NCBI GenBank assembly: GCA_037718865.1
Contig: JBBJMP010000003.1
Span: 381,259 to 445,258 of the forward strand
Origin: JADCRZ01 sp037718865
Lineage (GTDB): Bacteria > Bacteroidota > Bacteroidia > Chitinophagales > Chitinophagaceae
Reading direction: 5' to 3'
DNA length: 64,000 nt
In this document: piece by piece, positions 38,939 through 48,200 of the stretch
Position numbering within the stretch: position 1 is the stretch's first letter
Layout of the letters: every line of letters starts with the position of its first letter
Notes under the pieces: model-generated
The model's input: only the letters and a program-made list of their open reading frames with translations
What the model was told of the DNA's origin: nothing
The model's database searches: none
Position numbers and translations under genes: made by a program

Positions 38939-41098
38939 ATGAGTGAAAACAATATTGTTAATTTAAACGCTGATGTACAGGAGACTCCTTCACAAAAAGA
39001 GGAGGCTACAGCGACACAAAATACACCTGTTCAGGAGCAAAATGCTCCGCCCTCACCAGTTCAGGAGCAGGAAATACCGCCCTCACCTGTTCAGGAGCAG
39101 GAAATACCGCCCTCACCTGTTCAGGAGCAGGACATCCAACCCTCACCGATTCAGGAGCAGGAAATGCCGCCCTCACCTGTTCAGGAGCAGGATACCCAAC
39201 CCTCACCAGTTCAGGAGCAGGACATCCAACCCTCGCCTGTTCTGGACCAGAACACCCGGCACGCAAATGTTCAGGAGCAGAACATACAATCGGCTCCTAC
39301 GGCTCATGACGATTTTGACTGGAGCATTGACAAACGAAACGTTTCTTCATACACCAATGAAGAAAGAGAAAAGTACGATAAAGTATATGATAATACTTTT
39401 GTCGCTATTACCGACGGTGAATTAGTAAAAGGACTTGTTGTTGCGTTAACTAAAACCGATGTAGTCATCAATATCGGATTCAAAAGTGATGGACTTGTTT
39501 CATTAAACGAATTCCGTGATACCCCCGGCCTGAAGGTTAGTGATGAAGTGGAAGTAATGGTAATTGAAAAGGAGGACAGGGAAGGCCATTTACATCTCAG
39601 CCGCAAGCAGGCACGTACCACCCGAGCCTGGGAAAAGATCGTTGAAGTGCACAAGACGGGTGAAATTGTTACCGGTACGGTTACGAGCAAAACCAAGGGT
39701 GGTTTAATCGTTGACGTATTTGGTATGGAAACCTTTCTTCCCGGGTCGCAGATTGACGTTAAGCCTGTTACTGATTACGATCAGTTCGTGGGTAAAACCA
39801 TGGAATTTAAAGTGGTTAAAATCAATGAAGCGATCAAGAATGCTGTTGTATCTCACAAGGCACTGATCGAGAGTGATATTGAAGCACAGCGTGCGGAGAT
39901 AATGAGTAAGCTGGAAAAGGGCCAGGTTTTGGAAGGAACAATAAAAAACATTACCGATTTTGGTGCATTTATGGACCTTGGTGGACTAGACGGCCTGCTG
40001 TATATCACCGATATCAGTTGGGGTCGAATCAGCCATCCCTCAGAAGTGTTAAAGCTTGATCAGAAACTAAACGTGGTTGTACTTGATTTCGACGACGATA
40101 AGAAACGGATCAGTCTTGGTTTAAAACAACTGACTCCTCATCCTTGGGATGTTTTGCCGGAAACGATCAGGGAAGGTGAGATTGTGAAGGGTAGGGTAGT
40201 GAATATCGAAGACTACGGTGCTTTTCTCGAAATCATGCCCGGAGTGGAAGGATTGGTTCACGTTAGTGAGATCACCTGGGCAAATACGCCAATCAATGCG
40301 AAGGAATTTTTTAAACTGGGAGACGAATACAAGGCTAAAGTGGTTACCCTCGACAAGGATTCCCGGAAAATGAGCTTGTCTATCAAGCAGCTCACTCCTG
40401 ATCCATGGAATGAAATAGAAAACAAATACCCTGTAGATAGCCGTCATAAAGGTTTGGTGAAAAACATTACTCCTTACGGTGTTTTTGTTGAGTTGGAGCC
40501 AGGCATCGGAGGTATGATCCATATCAGTGATCTCAGCTGGCTAAAACGTTTTAATCATCCATCGGAGTATACCAAGGTTGGTGAGCACATTGATATCATC
40601 ATACTGGGCATAGACAAGGATAACCGCAAATTGCAGCTTGGTCATAAACAACTGGAAGAGGATCCCTGGAACGCGTTGGAAGATACCTTTGGTGTGGGAA
40701 CTACTCATGAAGGAACCGTTATTAAAAAAGATGACAAGGGCGCTTTAGTGCAGCTTTCATATGGTTTAGAAGGATTTGCTCCAAACCGTCATCTCAATAA
40801 AGAAGATGGCACCCTGGTAACCGCAGATCAGACTGCGCCTTTCATGGTGATTGAATTTGACAGGAATGAAAAGCGTATAGTCCTTTCACATACCCGTATC
40901 TGGGAGCAGGCGAAAATGGAGGAAAAAGAAGCTGCCCGGAAAGAAGCCAGACTTGAAGCAGATAAAACTAAAAAGGTGGTTAAAACCATGCAGAATAAAG
41001 TAGAAAAAGCTACTCTAGGTGATCTTGGAGCCCTGGCACAGATAAAGGAAAGACTACAGCAGGGTGAAAAAGAAAGTGAAGAAGGAAAAGAAGGGTAG
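38939..41098 (+). CDS. rpsA: 30S ribosomal protein S1 with repeat-rich N-terminal tail
   Basis: S1 helps load structured mRNA on the 30S subunit. The 719-residue product starts at the ATG at 38939; an open frame further upstream would cross the promoter. Residues 1-30 are a leader, and about 31-121 consist of ten-residue repeats of the form QEQ-x-x-PSPV. From residue 125 onward there are six S1 (OB-fold) domains, including GTIKNITDFGAFMDLGGLDG and GRVVNIEDYGAFLEIMPGVE, followed by a coiled Lys/Glu tail. It is longer than most bacterial S1 proteins. It converges on secA, and a terminator lies 22 bp downstream. Confidence 0.97.
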   Translation: MSENNIVNLNADVQETPSQKEEATATQNTPVQEQNAPPSPVQEQEIPPSPVQEQEIPPSPVQEQDIQPSPIQEQEMPPSPVQEQDTQPSPVQEQDIQPSPVLDQNTRHANVQEQNIQSAPTAHDDFDWSIDKRNVSSYTNEEREKYDKVYDNTFVAITDGELVKGLVVALTKTDVVINIGFKSDGLVSLNEFRDTPGLKVSDEVEVMVIEKEDREGHLHLSRKQARTTRAWEKIVEVHKTGEIVTGTVTSKTKGGLIVDVFGMETFLPGSQIDVKPVTDYDQFVGKTMEFKVVKINEAIKNAVVSHKALIESDIEAQRAEIMSKLEKGQVLEGTIKNITDFGAFMDLGGLDGLLYITDISWGRISHPSEVLKLDQKLNVVVLDFDDDKKRISLGLKQLTPHPWDVLPETIREGEIVKGRVVNIEDYGAFLEIMPGVEGLVHVSEITWANTPINAKEFFKLGDEYKAKVVTLDKDSRKMSLSIKQLTPDPWNEIENKYPVDSRHKGLVKNITPYGVFVELEPGIGGMIHISDLSWLKRFNHPSEYTKVGEHIDIIILGIDKDNRKLQLGHKQLEEDPWNALEDTFGVGTTHEGTVIKKDDKGALVQLSYGLEGFAPNRHLNKEDGTLVTADQTAPFMVIEFDRNEKRIVLSHTRIWEQAKMEEKEAARKEARLEADKTKKVVKTMQNKVEKATLGDLGALAQIKERLQQGEKESEEGKEG
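39031..39300. repeat. 30-bp minisatellite in rpsA
   Basis: Nine consecutive 30-bp units (starting 39031, 39061, and so on to 39271) encode ten-residue repeats. The first seven are highly similar, sharing TCAGGAGCAG at the unit start, and two of them (39061 and 39091) are identical. The last two are diverged. The unit is a multiple of three, so copy number can change without loss of frame. Confidence 0.95.
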
Positions 41099-41120
41099 AA
41101 ATTATCAGATTACAAAACGG

Positions 41121-41150
41121 GGCTGTCTAAACATTAGGCAGCCTTTTTTT
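41121..41150 (+). terminator. Terminator of rpsA
   Basis: A 10-bp stem (41121-41130 with 41134-41143, one T-G pair) has a 3-nt loop and a run of seven T residues. Confidence 0.92.
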
Positions 41151-41207
41151 GTGCCTGATCTGCAAAACGTCGTAAAGGCTGGGACTAAAAAACCTTAAAA
41201 TCTTTAA

Positions 41208-41239
41208 TAAAAAAAAATCCCAACCACATGGATTGGGAT
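41208..41239 (-). terminator. Terminator of secA
   Basis: ATCCCAA (41217-41223) pairs with TTGGGAT (41233-41239); the A-run at 41209-41217 becomes a T-run after the stem on the minus strand. It lies 28 bp after the secA stop codon. Confidence 0.88.
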
Positions 41240-41266
41240 CACAATAATGATAATTTTCAGGATGCG

Positions 41267-44200
41267 CTACGAGTCTTTTCCATGGCAGTGCTTAAACTTC
41301 TTTCCGCTACCGCAGGGACAGGGATCATTACGACCGACCTTCGGGCCTACTTTAACGGGTTCTTTTTTCACGGCCGTCCCTCCGGCTGAAGAAGGGTCAA
41401 AATAATCTTTCTCATTAGTCGCATAGTCATCTCCGTTAGCATCTATCTCTTCTTTGTTTGCACGCATCCTGCTCATGTCGGTCTTTTGTTCCCGGCCTTC
41501 ACGAATAGGTGCATTGGTTTCTTCAATCGGAATGCTGCTATGGCATAAAAAAGAAACGATGTCTTTATTCACTTCGCTATCCATTTGCCTGAACAGGTTG
41601 AACGCTTCCACCTTGTAAATAACCAAAGGATCTTTCTGCTCCAGGTAGGCAGTCTGAACACTTTGCTTCAAGTCATCCATAGCCCTTAAATGCTCTTTCC
41701 ATGATTCGTCTATCAATGCCAGCGTAATCGTTTTTTCCAGGGAGTCGACTATTTCACCTCCTTCCGTTTCCAGTGTTTTCTGCATATTCGACAATACCTG
41801 TATTGCCTTGCGCCCATCCGAAAAAGGGACAACAACATTTTCAATATGGTTTCCTTGTGTTAGTTTGATATTTTTAAAAACAGGAATGGCCTGCTGACGC
41901 AGGTCCTCCATTTTGCGCCTGTAATTGGCGGTGGCTTCACCGTAGAGTTTTTCGGTTACATCATTGACATTTCCTTTTATAAGTTCGCTGTCGGAAATAG
42001 TGGTATCTAATCCGAAATTGACGATAACCGATAGTTTAAATCCTTCGTAGTCATCCTGCTCCCGGAATGAATTGATTAATCCCTCCGAAACAATATAAAA
42101 GGCATTATCCAGGTCCAGGGCAAGGCGTTCGCCAAATAAGGCATGGTTTCTTTTTTCATATACTACCTTTCGCTGTTTATTCATCACATCATCATACTCA
42201 AGCAACCGTTTGCGGATGCCGAAATTATTCTCCTCCACTTTTTTCTGTGCCCTTTCAATAGAGTTGGTGATCATGCTGTGCTGGATCACTTCGCCTTCCT
42301 TATATCCCATCTTATCCATCAGGGAGGCTATGCGGTCGCTGCCGAACATTCGCATCAGGTCGTCTTCCAGCGAAGCGTAGAATTGTGATGTACCGGGGTC
42401 GCCCTGCCTTCCTGCACGACCCCTGAGCTGACGGTCAACCCTGCGGCTTTCATGCCGTTCCGTACCGATGATGGCAAGGCCTCCTGCTTCCTTCACCCCG
42501 GTACCTAATTTGATATCCGTACCACGTCCTGCCATATTGGTGGCTATGGTGATGGCTCCGGATAAACCGGCCTCGGCTACTACTTGTGCTTCACGGGCAT
42601 GCTGTTTGGCATTGAGCACGTTATGTGGAATTTTTTTACCGCTTAACATCTTACTCAGTAATTCGCTGACCTCGACTGAGGTGGTACCTACCAGCACGGG
42701 CCGGCCGGCACTGCGTAATTGCTCAATCTCTTCAATAACATATTTATATTTTTCCCTTTTTGTTTTATAAACCAGATCCTGATGATCTCTTCGGATAACG
42801 GCTACGTTGGTCGGAATCTTTACAACGTCCAGCTTATAGATATCCCATAACTCGGCGGCTTCGGTTTCAGCGGTACCCGTCATTCCAGCAAGCTTATGGT
42901 ACATCCGGAAAAAATTCTGCAGGGTTACTGTGGCATAAGTTTGCGTGGCTGCTTCGATCTTTACATTTTCCTTTGCTTCAATGGCCTGGTGTAATCCATC
43001 GGAATACCGGCGGCCGTCAAGGATACGGCCGGTTTGTTCGTCAACTATCTTTACCTGGCCATCAATGACCACATATTCCACATCAATATCAAAAAGGGTG
43101 TATGCTTTTAATAATTGCTGAACCGTGTGTATACGGTCGGCCTTTATTGAATATTCGTTTAGTATGACTTCTTTCTTATGTAATTTTTCTTCGGGGTTAA
43201 TCAGGGTATCCTTATCCAGCTCGCCCAGTTTAACCGCAATATCAGGTAATACGAAAAATTCAGGGTCTTCGCCGGACCTGGTGATCATCTGCAGGCCCTT
43301 GTCCGTAAGGTCAACCTGGTTATTTTTTTCATCAATATGAAAATAAAGCTCGGCATCTACTTTCGGCATTTCTTTCTGCTGATCGGCCAGGTAGTAATTT
43401 TCTGTTTTCTGTAATTTCACTTTTATACCTGGCTCACTTAAAAATTTTATCAGCGCGCCGCTTTTGGGCAGGCCCCGGAAAGATCTCATCAAGGCCATAC
43501 CGCCATCTTTCGGATCATCGTTTCCTTCTGCGATCTTTTTCTTTGCTTCCGTCAAAAACTTATTTACCACCTGCTTTTGCGCTTCTACCAGTTGGAGAAC
43601 ACGTGGTTTAAGGGTATGATACTGTTGTTCGTCTCCTCTTGGAACAGGGCCCGAGATGATTAGCGGAGTACGTGCGTCATCTATCAATACACTATCCACC
43701 TCATCTACCATGGCAAAATGATGTTTTCGTTGCACCATTTCGTCGGGGTTATGCACCATATTATCGCGTAGGTAATCAAAGCCGAACTCATTATTGGTAC
43801 CATAAGTAATATCCGAATAGTATGCTTTTCTTCTTTCTTCGCTGTTGGGTTGGTGTTTGTCGATACAGTCTACGGTTAGTCCCAGCCATTCGAAAATGGG
43901 ACCGTTCCACTCACTGTCCCTGCGAGCCAGGTAATCGTTTACTGTTACGATATGAACCCCTTCGCCAGCCAAAGCATTAAGGTAAGCCGGTAAGGTAGAT
44001 ACAAGGGTTTTACCTTCGCCCGTTGCCATTTCGGATATTTTACCTGAATGTAATACTGTGCCGCCAATGAGCTGAACATCATAATGTACCATGTTCCAGG
44101 TGATTTGCCCTCCACCCGCAATCCAGGAATTTTTATAAACGGATTTGCCATCCTCGATACGTATATGCTCCTTTTGAACACTTAGATCCCTGTCAAGGTC

Positions 44201-44602
44201 TGTTGCTGTGGAAATCAATTCTGTATTTGTGGAAAATCGGTGGGCGGTTTCTTTTACCACTGCAAAAGCTTCAGGTAATATCTCTTCCAGTATTACTTCT
44301 ATCTGTTCGTCGCGGTCGCGTTTAAGTTTATCGATCAGCTGATAGGCGGCATCTCTTCCCTGCAAGTCGTTGACTGGTAAGGCTTCCGCTTCTTTCTTTT
44401 GGTTCAAAATAGCAGCGTTAATGGTTTCAAGGTGCCTGCCGATGCGTTGTTTGAATTCAACTGTTTTGGCCCTCAACTGGTCGTTGGATAGAGACTGGCA
44501 TGAAGCATAATGTTCATTGATCTTATTTACTACAGGTTGAATGATCTTTACATCTTTTTCCGACTTACTTCCTCCGAATATCTTTGAAATAAAACCTAAC
44601 AT
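41267..44602 (-). CDS. secA: Protein translocase motor ATPase SecA
   Basis: SecA pushes unfolded preproteins through SecYEG using ATP. The 1111-residue protein has the Walker A motif EMATGEGKTLVS (Gly195-Thr199), the DEVD box in MVDEVDSVLIDDARTPLI, the helicase motif GRGTDIKLG, and QLRGRAGRQGDPG. The C-terminal zinc site CPCGSGKKFKHCH has Cys1095, Cys1097, Cys1106 and His1107. It is longer than the E. coli protein, as is usual in Bacteroidota, through insertions in the first nucleotide-binding fold and the C-terminal linker. It is a single-gene unit. Confidence 0.98.
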   Translation of the reverse strand: MLGFISKIFGGSKSEKDVKIIQPVVNKINEHYASCQSLSNDQLRAKTVEFKQRIGRHLETINAAILNQKKEAEALPVNDLQGRDAAYQLIDKLKRDRDEQIEVILEEILPEAFAVVKETAHRFSTNTELISTATDLDRDLSVQKEHIRIEDGKSVYKNSWIAGGGQITWNMVHYDVQLIGGTVLHSGKISEMATGEGKTLVSTLPAYLNALAGEGVHIVTVNDYLARRDSEWNGPIFEWLGLTVDCIDKHQPNSEERRKAYYSDITYGTNNEFGFDYLRDNMVHNPDEMVQRKHHFAMVDEVDSVLIDDARTPLIISGPVPRGDEQQYHTLKPRVLQLVEAQKQVVNKFLTEAKKKIAEGNDDPKDGGMALMRSFRGLPKSGALIKFLSEPGIKVKLQKTENYYLADQQKEMPKVDAELYFHIDEKNNQVDLTDKGLQMITRSGEDPEFFVLPDIAVKLGELDKDTLINPEEKLHKKEVILNEYSIKADRIHTVQQLLKAYTLFDIDVEYVVIDGQVKIVDEQTGRILDGRRYSDGLHQAIEAKENVKIEAATQTYATVTLQNFFRMYHKLAGMTGTAETEAAELWDIYKLDVVKIPTNVAVIRRDHQDLVYKTKREKYKYVIEEIEQLRSAGRPVLVGTTSVEVSELLSKMLSGKKIPHNVLNAKQHAREAQVVAEAGLSGAITIATNMAGRGTDIKLGTGVKEAGGLAIIGTERHESRRVDRQLRGRAGRQGDPGTSQFYASLEDDLMRMFGSDRIASLMDKMGYKEGEVIQHSMITNSIERAQKKVEENNFGIRKRLLEYDDVMNKQRKVVYEKRNHALFGERLALDLDNAFYIVSEGLINSFREQDDYEGFKLSVIVNFGLDTTISDSELIKGNVNDVTEKLYGEATANYRRKMEDLRQQAIPVFKNIKLTQGNHIENVVVPFSDGRKAIQVLSNMQKTLETEGGEIVDSLEKTITLALIDESWKEHLRAMDDLKQSVQTAYLEQKDPLVIYKVEAFNLFRQMDSEVNKDIVSFLCHSSIPIEETNAPIREGREQKTDMSRMRANKEEIDANGDDYATNEKDYFDPSSAGGTAVKKEPVKVGPKVGRNDPCPCGSGKKFKHCHGKDS

Positions 44603-44777
44603 ATTATCTTGTTGTAATGTTGATAATTCTTTTTTAGCGGTTTAAGGCTGTCAACTATAATGCTACAGGCTATTTATAGCCAAATTGACAGAGGGGAATA
44701 AAGGTACTAAATAACAGGCAGTATTCGAGTCTTGAGCCAGGAGGAGGGAGCAGTGCTCAAGTCGGTATTCAGAAGGT

Positions 44778-44816
44778 AGTCGGGAGTCAGTCAGGAGTCG
44801 GGAGTCATGAGTCTGT
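44778..44816. repeat. Heptamer tandem array between secA and atpG (consensus AGTCRGG)
   Basis: Units AGTCGGG, AGTC, AGTCAGG, AGTCGGG, AGTCATG, AGTCTGT; one copy is shortened to 4 nt, the others hold a 7-nt register. The family matches the array at 38110-38137. Confidence 0.75.
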
Positions 44817-44885
44817 AGTAGAATAAGGCCATCTGTAATCCTTCAATTTTTCTAATGCCCGAATAGAAAATTACCTGCTTTGCAT

Positions 44886-44893
44886 TACCTTTG
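44886..44893 (+). promoter_or_regulatory. -7 element of the atpG promoter
   Basis: TACCTTTG is a perfect match to TAnnTTTG. The -33 region is not recognisable. A start near 44900 would leave a leader of about 105 nt. Confidence 0.5.
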
Positions 44894-45006
44894 CCGCGTT
44901 CTGAGAAAGGATCTTAACTAAGCAAAATAAAACTTGAAGCAGGCAGGAAAATACATCTATGTGAATTTTTTTCCGTTCATCATTTTACCTTTCCAATAAA
45001 TAATTT

Positions 45007-45888
45007 ATGTCAGGTGCGTTAAAAGAGGTTCGTAACAGGATAAAGTCAGTACAGAGTACCCAGCAGATAACCAAAGCCATGAAAATGGTGAGCGCCGCAA
45101 AACTTCGCCGTGCGCAGGATGCCATTACCCAGATGAGGCCTTACGCCAAAAAGCTTCAGGAAATGCTGAGTAATATTGTAAGTAATACGGAAGGCGAAGT
45201 AGGAGGTTCTCTGGCAGCGGACCGTCATGTGGAGAAGGTATTATTTATTGTTATCACCAGTGACCGTGGTTTGGCAGGAGCATATAACGCAAATATTATT
45301 AAACTGGCTAAGCAGGCGATTCAGGAAAGATATGCTTCCCAGGCATCAAAAGGAAACGTGCAGATTTGGGCTATCGGTAAAAAAGGATATGAAAGTTTTG
45401 CAAAAAGCAGTTTCAAGGTAGATGCAACACATAAGGATATCTTTCTGAATCTGACGTTCGAAAATGTACAGGCAAGTGCACAGGCAGCAGTTGATGCCTT
45501 TAAGAATCAGCAATTCGATGTAGTGGAACTGGTATACAGCGAATTTAAAAATGCGGCCACCCAACAATTTGCCGTAGAGCGTTTTCTGCCCATTCCCAAA
45601 ATGGCTCCGCTTCCCGGTGCAAAAAAGAGCGATTTTATCTTTGAGCCTGCCAAGGAGATCCTGATTGCCGAACTGATGCCGAAAATTCTAAATACGCAAC
45701 TGTTTAAAGCTATTCTTGACGCAAACGCCTCCGAACATGGCGCCCGTATGACAGCCATGGATAAGGCCAGCGAAAATGCAAATGAATTGCTTAAGTCATT
45801 AAAGATATCTTATAACAGGGCCAGGCAGGCAGCTATTACTACTGAATTAACTGAGATTGTAAGTGGTGCTGCGGCTCTACAGGGGTAG
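45007..45888 (+). CDS. atpG: F1Fo ATP synthase gamma subunit
   Basis: The gamma subunit is the central shaft that couples proton flow in Fo to ATP synthesis in F1. The 293 residues show the N-terminal helix LKEVRNRIKSVQSTQQITKA, MKMVSAAKLRRAQDA, the ITSDRGLAGAYNANIIK core and the C-terminal helix MDKASENANELLKSLKISYN with RQAAITTELTEIVSGAAAL. Length is normal. It stands alone: no other atp genes are adjacent, and scpB follows after a gap that starts with the octamer array. Confidence 0.98.
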   Translation: MSGALKEVRNRIKSVQSTQQITKAMKMVSAAKLRRAQDAITQMRPYAKKLQEMLSNIVSNTEGEVGGSLAADRHVEKVLFIVITSDRGLAGAYNANIIKLAKQAIQERYASQASKGNVQIWAIGKKGYESFAKSSFKVDATHKDIFLNLTFENVQASAQAAVDAFKNQQFDVVELVYSEFKNAATQQFAVERFLPIPKMAPLPGAKKSDFIFEPAKEILIAELMPKILNTQLFKAILDANASEHGARMTAMDKASENANELLKSLKISYNRARQAAITTELTEIVSGAAALQG

Positions 45889-45894
45889 GAATAA

Positions 45895-45927
45895 TGTGCG
45901 AATTTGCGGATGTGCGGAATGTGCGAA
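45895..45927. repeat. Octamer tandem array after atpG (consensus TGTGCGAA)
   Basis: Units TGTGCGAA, TTTGCGGA, TGTGCGGAA (one base longer) and TGTGCGAA begin 6 bp after the atpG stop. Two copies match the unit found after rplV and rpsQ exactly. Confidence 0.8.
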
Positions 45928-46000
45928 TTAAGGTGCAAACGTGAGATAGAACATCCCCTTATAAGAGGGATTGGCGATCAGCAATCCAGTTTGCAGTCTA

Positions 46001-46028
46001 ACTTATCGCTCATCACTCATAATTTACC
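46001..46028. repeat. Heptamer-like array before scpB
   Basis: Units ACTTATC, GCTCATC, ACTCATA, ATTTACC in 7-nt register end 13 bp before the scpB start. ACTCATAATT is shared with the array before rpsS. Confidence 0.5.
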
Positions 46029-46041
46029 AGTCTGAAGTAAC

Positions 46042-46881
46042 ATGGACGTTTCCACTCTCATCCCCCATATAGAAGCATTGATCTTTGCCAGCGACAAACC
46101 GTTGTCGGCAGTAGAAATCACCGATCTTTCCAATAATGCGTTTGGCTTTATGGATGATAAGGTCAGGCTTGATCAAGTAGAGGAGATCATTCAGGTAATT
46201 ATTGAGAAATACAATACCCCTTTTTACCCTTTCGAAATGAAGGAAAGCGGTGGTGGTTGGCAGTTTCTGACTAAAAAAGATTATCACAAAACGGTTGCCC
46301 AGTTAAATGGGGAAAAATTCTTAAAAAGGCTTTCCTCCGCATCCCTTGAAACACTGGCCATCATTGCATACAAACAACCAATAACCAAGGGCGAAATTGA
46401 AGCCATCCGGGGTGTCAACAGTGATTACAGTATTCAGAAATTACTTGAAAAGGAACTGGTACTTATCATTGGCAGAAACGAAGAACTGCCGGGTAAACCG
46501 CTGGTGTATGCCACCTCTAAAAATTTTATGGACTATTTTGGCATCAACTCACCTGACGATCTTCCTAAGATCAGGGAAGTATTTTCGAGCCAGGCTACTG
46601 AGCCCACATTGATCAGGCCTCAGGAAGAAACCGGACCTGAATTAACAGATGCAGTGACGGAAGGGGATGGGTTATCATTAGTGGTTAGGGGCAACGGCGA
46701 ATTGATTGAAGAACCAGATGTAGTGGTAGATGAAGACACTGAAGCCGTAGATCCCGGGTTGATCAGCGATGGTGAAAGCGCCGAGCCGGCGCAAGAAATA
46801 AATCGAGAAGCAGAGCAAAAAGAATTGAAAGATATCGATACTGATTCTCCAAACGGAGATGATGCAAAGCAGGAAAAATGA
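46042..46881 (+). CDS. scpB: Segregation and condensation protein ScpB with acidic tail
   Basis: ScpB dimers bind ScpA and the SMC ATPase to form the condensin that organises and separates chromosomes. About residues 1-185 contain the two winged-helix domains, with HIEALIFASDKPLSAVEITD, LETLAIIAYKQPITKGEIEA and EIEAIRGVNSDYSIQKLLEK as the family signature. The remaining 90 residues are strongly acidic (PDVVVDEDTEAVDPG and so on) and absent from most ScpB proteins, so they are probably disordered. ScpA is not encoded nearby. Confidence 0.95.
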   Translation: MDVSTLIPHIEALIFASDKPLSAVEITDLSNNAFGFMDDKVRLDQVEEIIQVIIEKYNTPFYPFEMKESGGGWQFLTKKDYHKTVAQLNGEKFLKRLSSASLETLAIIAYKQPITKGEIEAIRGVNSDYSIQKLLEKELVLIIGRNEELPGKPLVYATSKNFMDYFGINSPDDLPKIREVFSSQATEPTLIRPQEETGPELTDAVTEGDGLSLVVRGNGELIEEPDVVVDEDTEAVDPGLISDGESAEPAQEINREAEQKELKDIDTDSPNGDDAKQEK

Positions 46882-46973
46882 CTAACCCCGGGCTCCGGGC
46901 ATTCAGGATTAATACATTAACAGAGCCCTGATGGCATTTTAATCACTGTCGGGCTTTTGGTAAATTGAAGTAT

Positions 46974-48200
46974 ATGTCACAGCAATTATCATCAGAATAT
47001 CTTATACAACTTGCAGAACAATTCGGAACACCGCTTTATGTATATCATGCGGAAAAAATAAGAGAACAATATGATAAGCTACAATCAGGATTTGCCCGCT
47101 GCAATGCTCGTTTTTTTTATGCGTGTAAGGCATTAAGTAATATTAACATATTAAGATATGTTGAAAGCATTGGTGCCTCTTTGGATTGTGTAAGCATTAA
47201 TGAAGTAAGACTGGGATTGAAGGCTGGATTTCCTCCTGAACGGATTTTGTTCACTCCCAACTGCGTTGACTTCAATGAAGTGGAAGAAGGAAAAAACGAA
47301 GGGGTAAGCATTAACATAGATAATATTTCCATCCTGGAAAAATTCGGGACCCGGTTTGGAAACAGCTACCCAATATGCATACGCTTTAATCCCCACATCA
47401 TGGGCGGAGGCAACTATAAAATTTCAACCGGGCATATAGATAGCAAATTCGGCATTTCCATTCACCAGTTGCGTCATATAGAACGTATCATAAAATCTAC
47501 CAACCTCCTGGTGCACGGCATACATATGCATACCGGTAGCGATATCAAAGATGTCAACGTTTTCCTGCAGGGATTGGAAGTTATGTTTGACCTGGCTGTT
47601 CATTTTCCGGAATTAAAATTTATTGACCTGGGCAGCGGCTTTAAAGTACCATACAAGGAAGGAGATATACAAACCGACATCGAAGTGTTAGGAAAAAATG
47701 TAGCTGAGGCATTTGAGCGTTATGAAAAAGAAACAGGTAAACAGGTTGAAGTGTGGTTCGAACCCGGAAAATACCTGGTCAGCGAAAGCGGTTATTTCAT
47801 TGTGAAGGCGAATGTGATCAAACAAACTACGGCAACCGTCTTTGTCGGTGTCAACAGCGGATTTAACCACCTGATCCGGCCAATGTTTTATGAATCTTAT
47901 CATCATATAACAAACCTGTCAAATAACCATGGCAGCGAACGGATTTATACCGTTGTTGGAAATATATGCGAAACCGACACCTTCGCATGGGACAGGCAGC
48001 TCAATGAAGTAAGGGAGGGTGATTACCTGGTTTTTTTTAACGCAGGTGCTTATGGCTTTGAAATGTCGTCTAACTTCAATTCACGTCTGAAACCCGCCGA
48101 AGTTCTGGTAAAAGACGGCAAGGCGGCCCTTATCCGTAAAAGAGATGTATTTGAAGACCTGTTAAGGAATCAGATAGATCTTGAACTTAAGGCGTTATGA
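46974..48200 (+). CDS. lysA: Diaminopimelate decarboxylase
   Basis: LysA removes CO2 from meso-diaminopimelate to give lysine. The 408-residue PLP enzyme (alanine racemase fold) has the PLP lysine Lys52 in RFFYACKALSN, the HMHTGSDI loop, the phosphate-binding DLGSGFKVPY segment, the EPGKYLVSESGY motif, and the catalytic Cys in VVGNICETDTFAWDR. The ATG at 46974 is used; a TTG at 46965 adds only three residues. It lies 92 bp after scpB. No other lys or dap genes are present. Confidence 0.96.
   Translation: MSQQLSSEYLIQLAEQFGTPLYVYHAEKIREQYDKLQSGFARCNARFFYACKALSNINILRYVESIGASLDCVSINEVRLGLKAGFPPERILFTPNCVDFNEVEEGKNEGVSINIDNISILEKFGTRFGNSYPICIRFNPHIMGGGNYKISTGHIDSKFGISIHQLRHIERIIKSTNLLVHGIHMHTGSDIKDVNVFLQGLEVMFDLAVHFPELKFIDLGSGFKVPYKEGDIQTDIEVLGKNVAEAFERYEKETGKQVEVWFEPGKYLVSESGYFIVKANVIKQTTATVFVGVNSGFNHLIRPMFYESYHHITNLSNNHGSERIYTVVGNICETDTFAWDRQLNEVREGDYLVFFNAGAYGFEMSSNFNSRLKPAEVLVKDGKAALIRKRDVFEDLLRNQIDLELKAL

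Larger units (their letters stand above)
44603..45006 (+). other. Divergent secA-atpG gap with repeat array and promoter
   Basis: This 404-bp gap has no gene. A degenerate -7 element for secA (TACCTTTA on the minus strand) lies at 44699-44706, an AGTCRGG array at 44778-44816, and a TACCTTTG for atpG at 44886-44893. The remainder is unremarkable. Confidence 0.65.

Noticed and set aside
39031..39300. Regular 30-bp repeats that could suggest a CRISPR array
   Set aside because: The units are contiguous with no spacers and lie in frame inside rpsA; no cas genes are present.
44699..44706. TACCTTTA as a firm secA promoter
   Set aside because: It lacks the final G of the -7 consensus and has no TTTG at the right distance; noted only within the gap description.
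46924..46959. AGCCC/GGGCT stem with a TTTT tail between scpB and lysA
   Set aside because: The stem has only five pairs and a 22-nt loop, so it is weak as a terminator.
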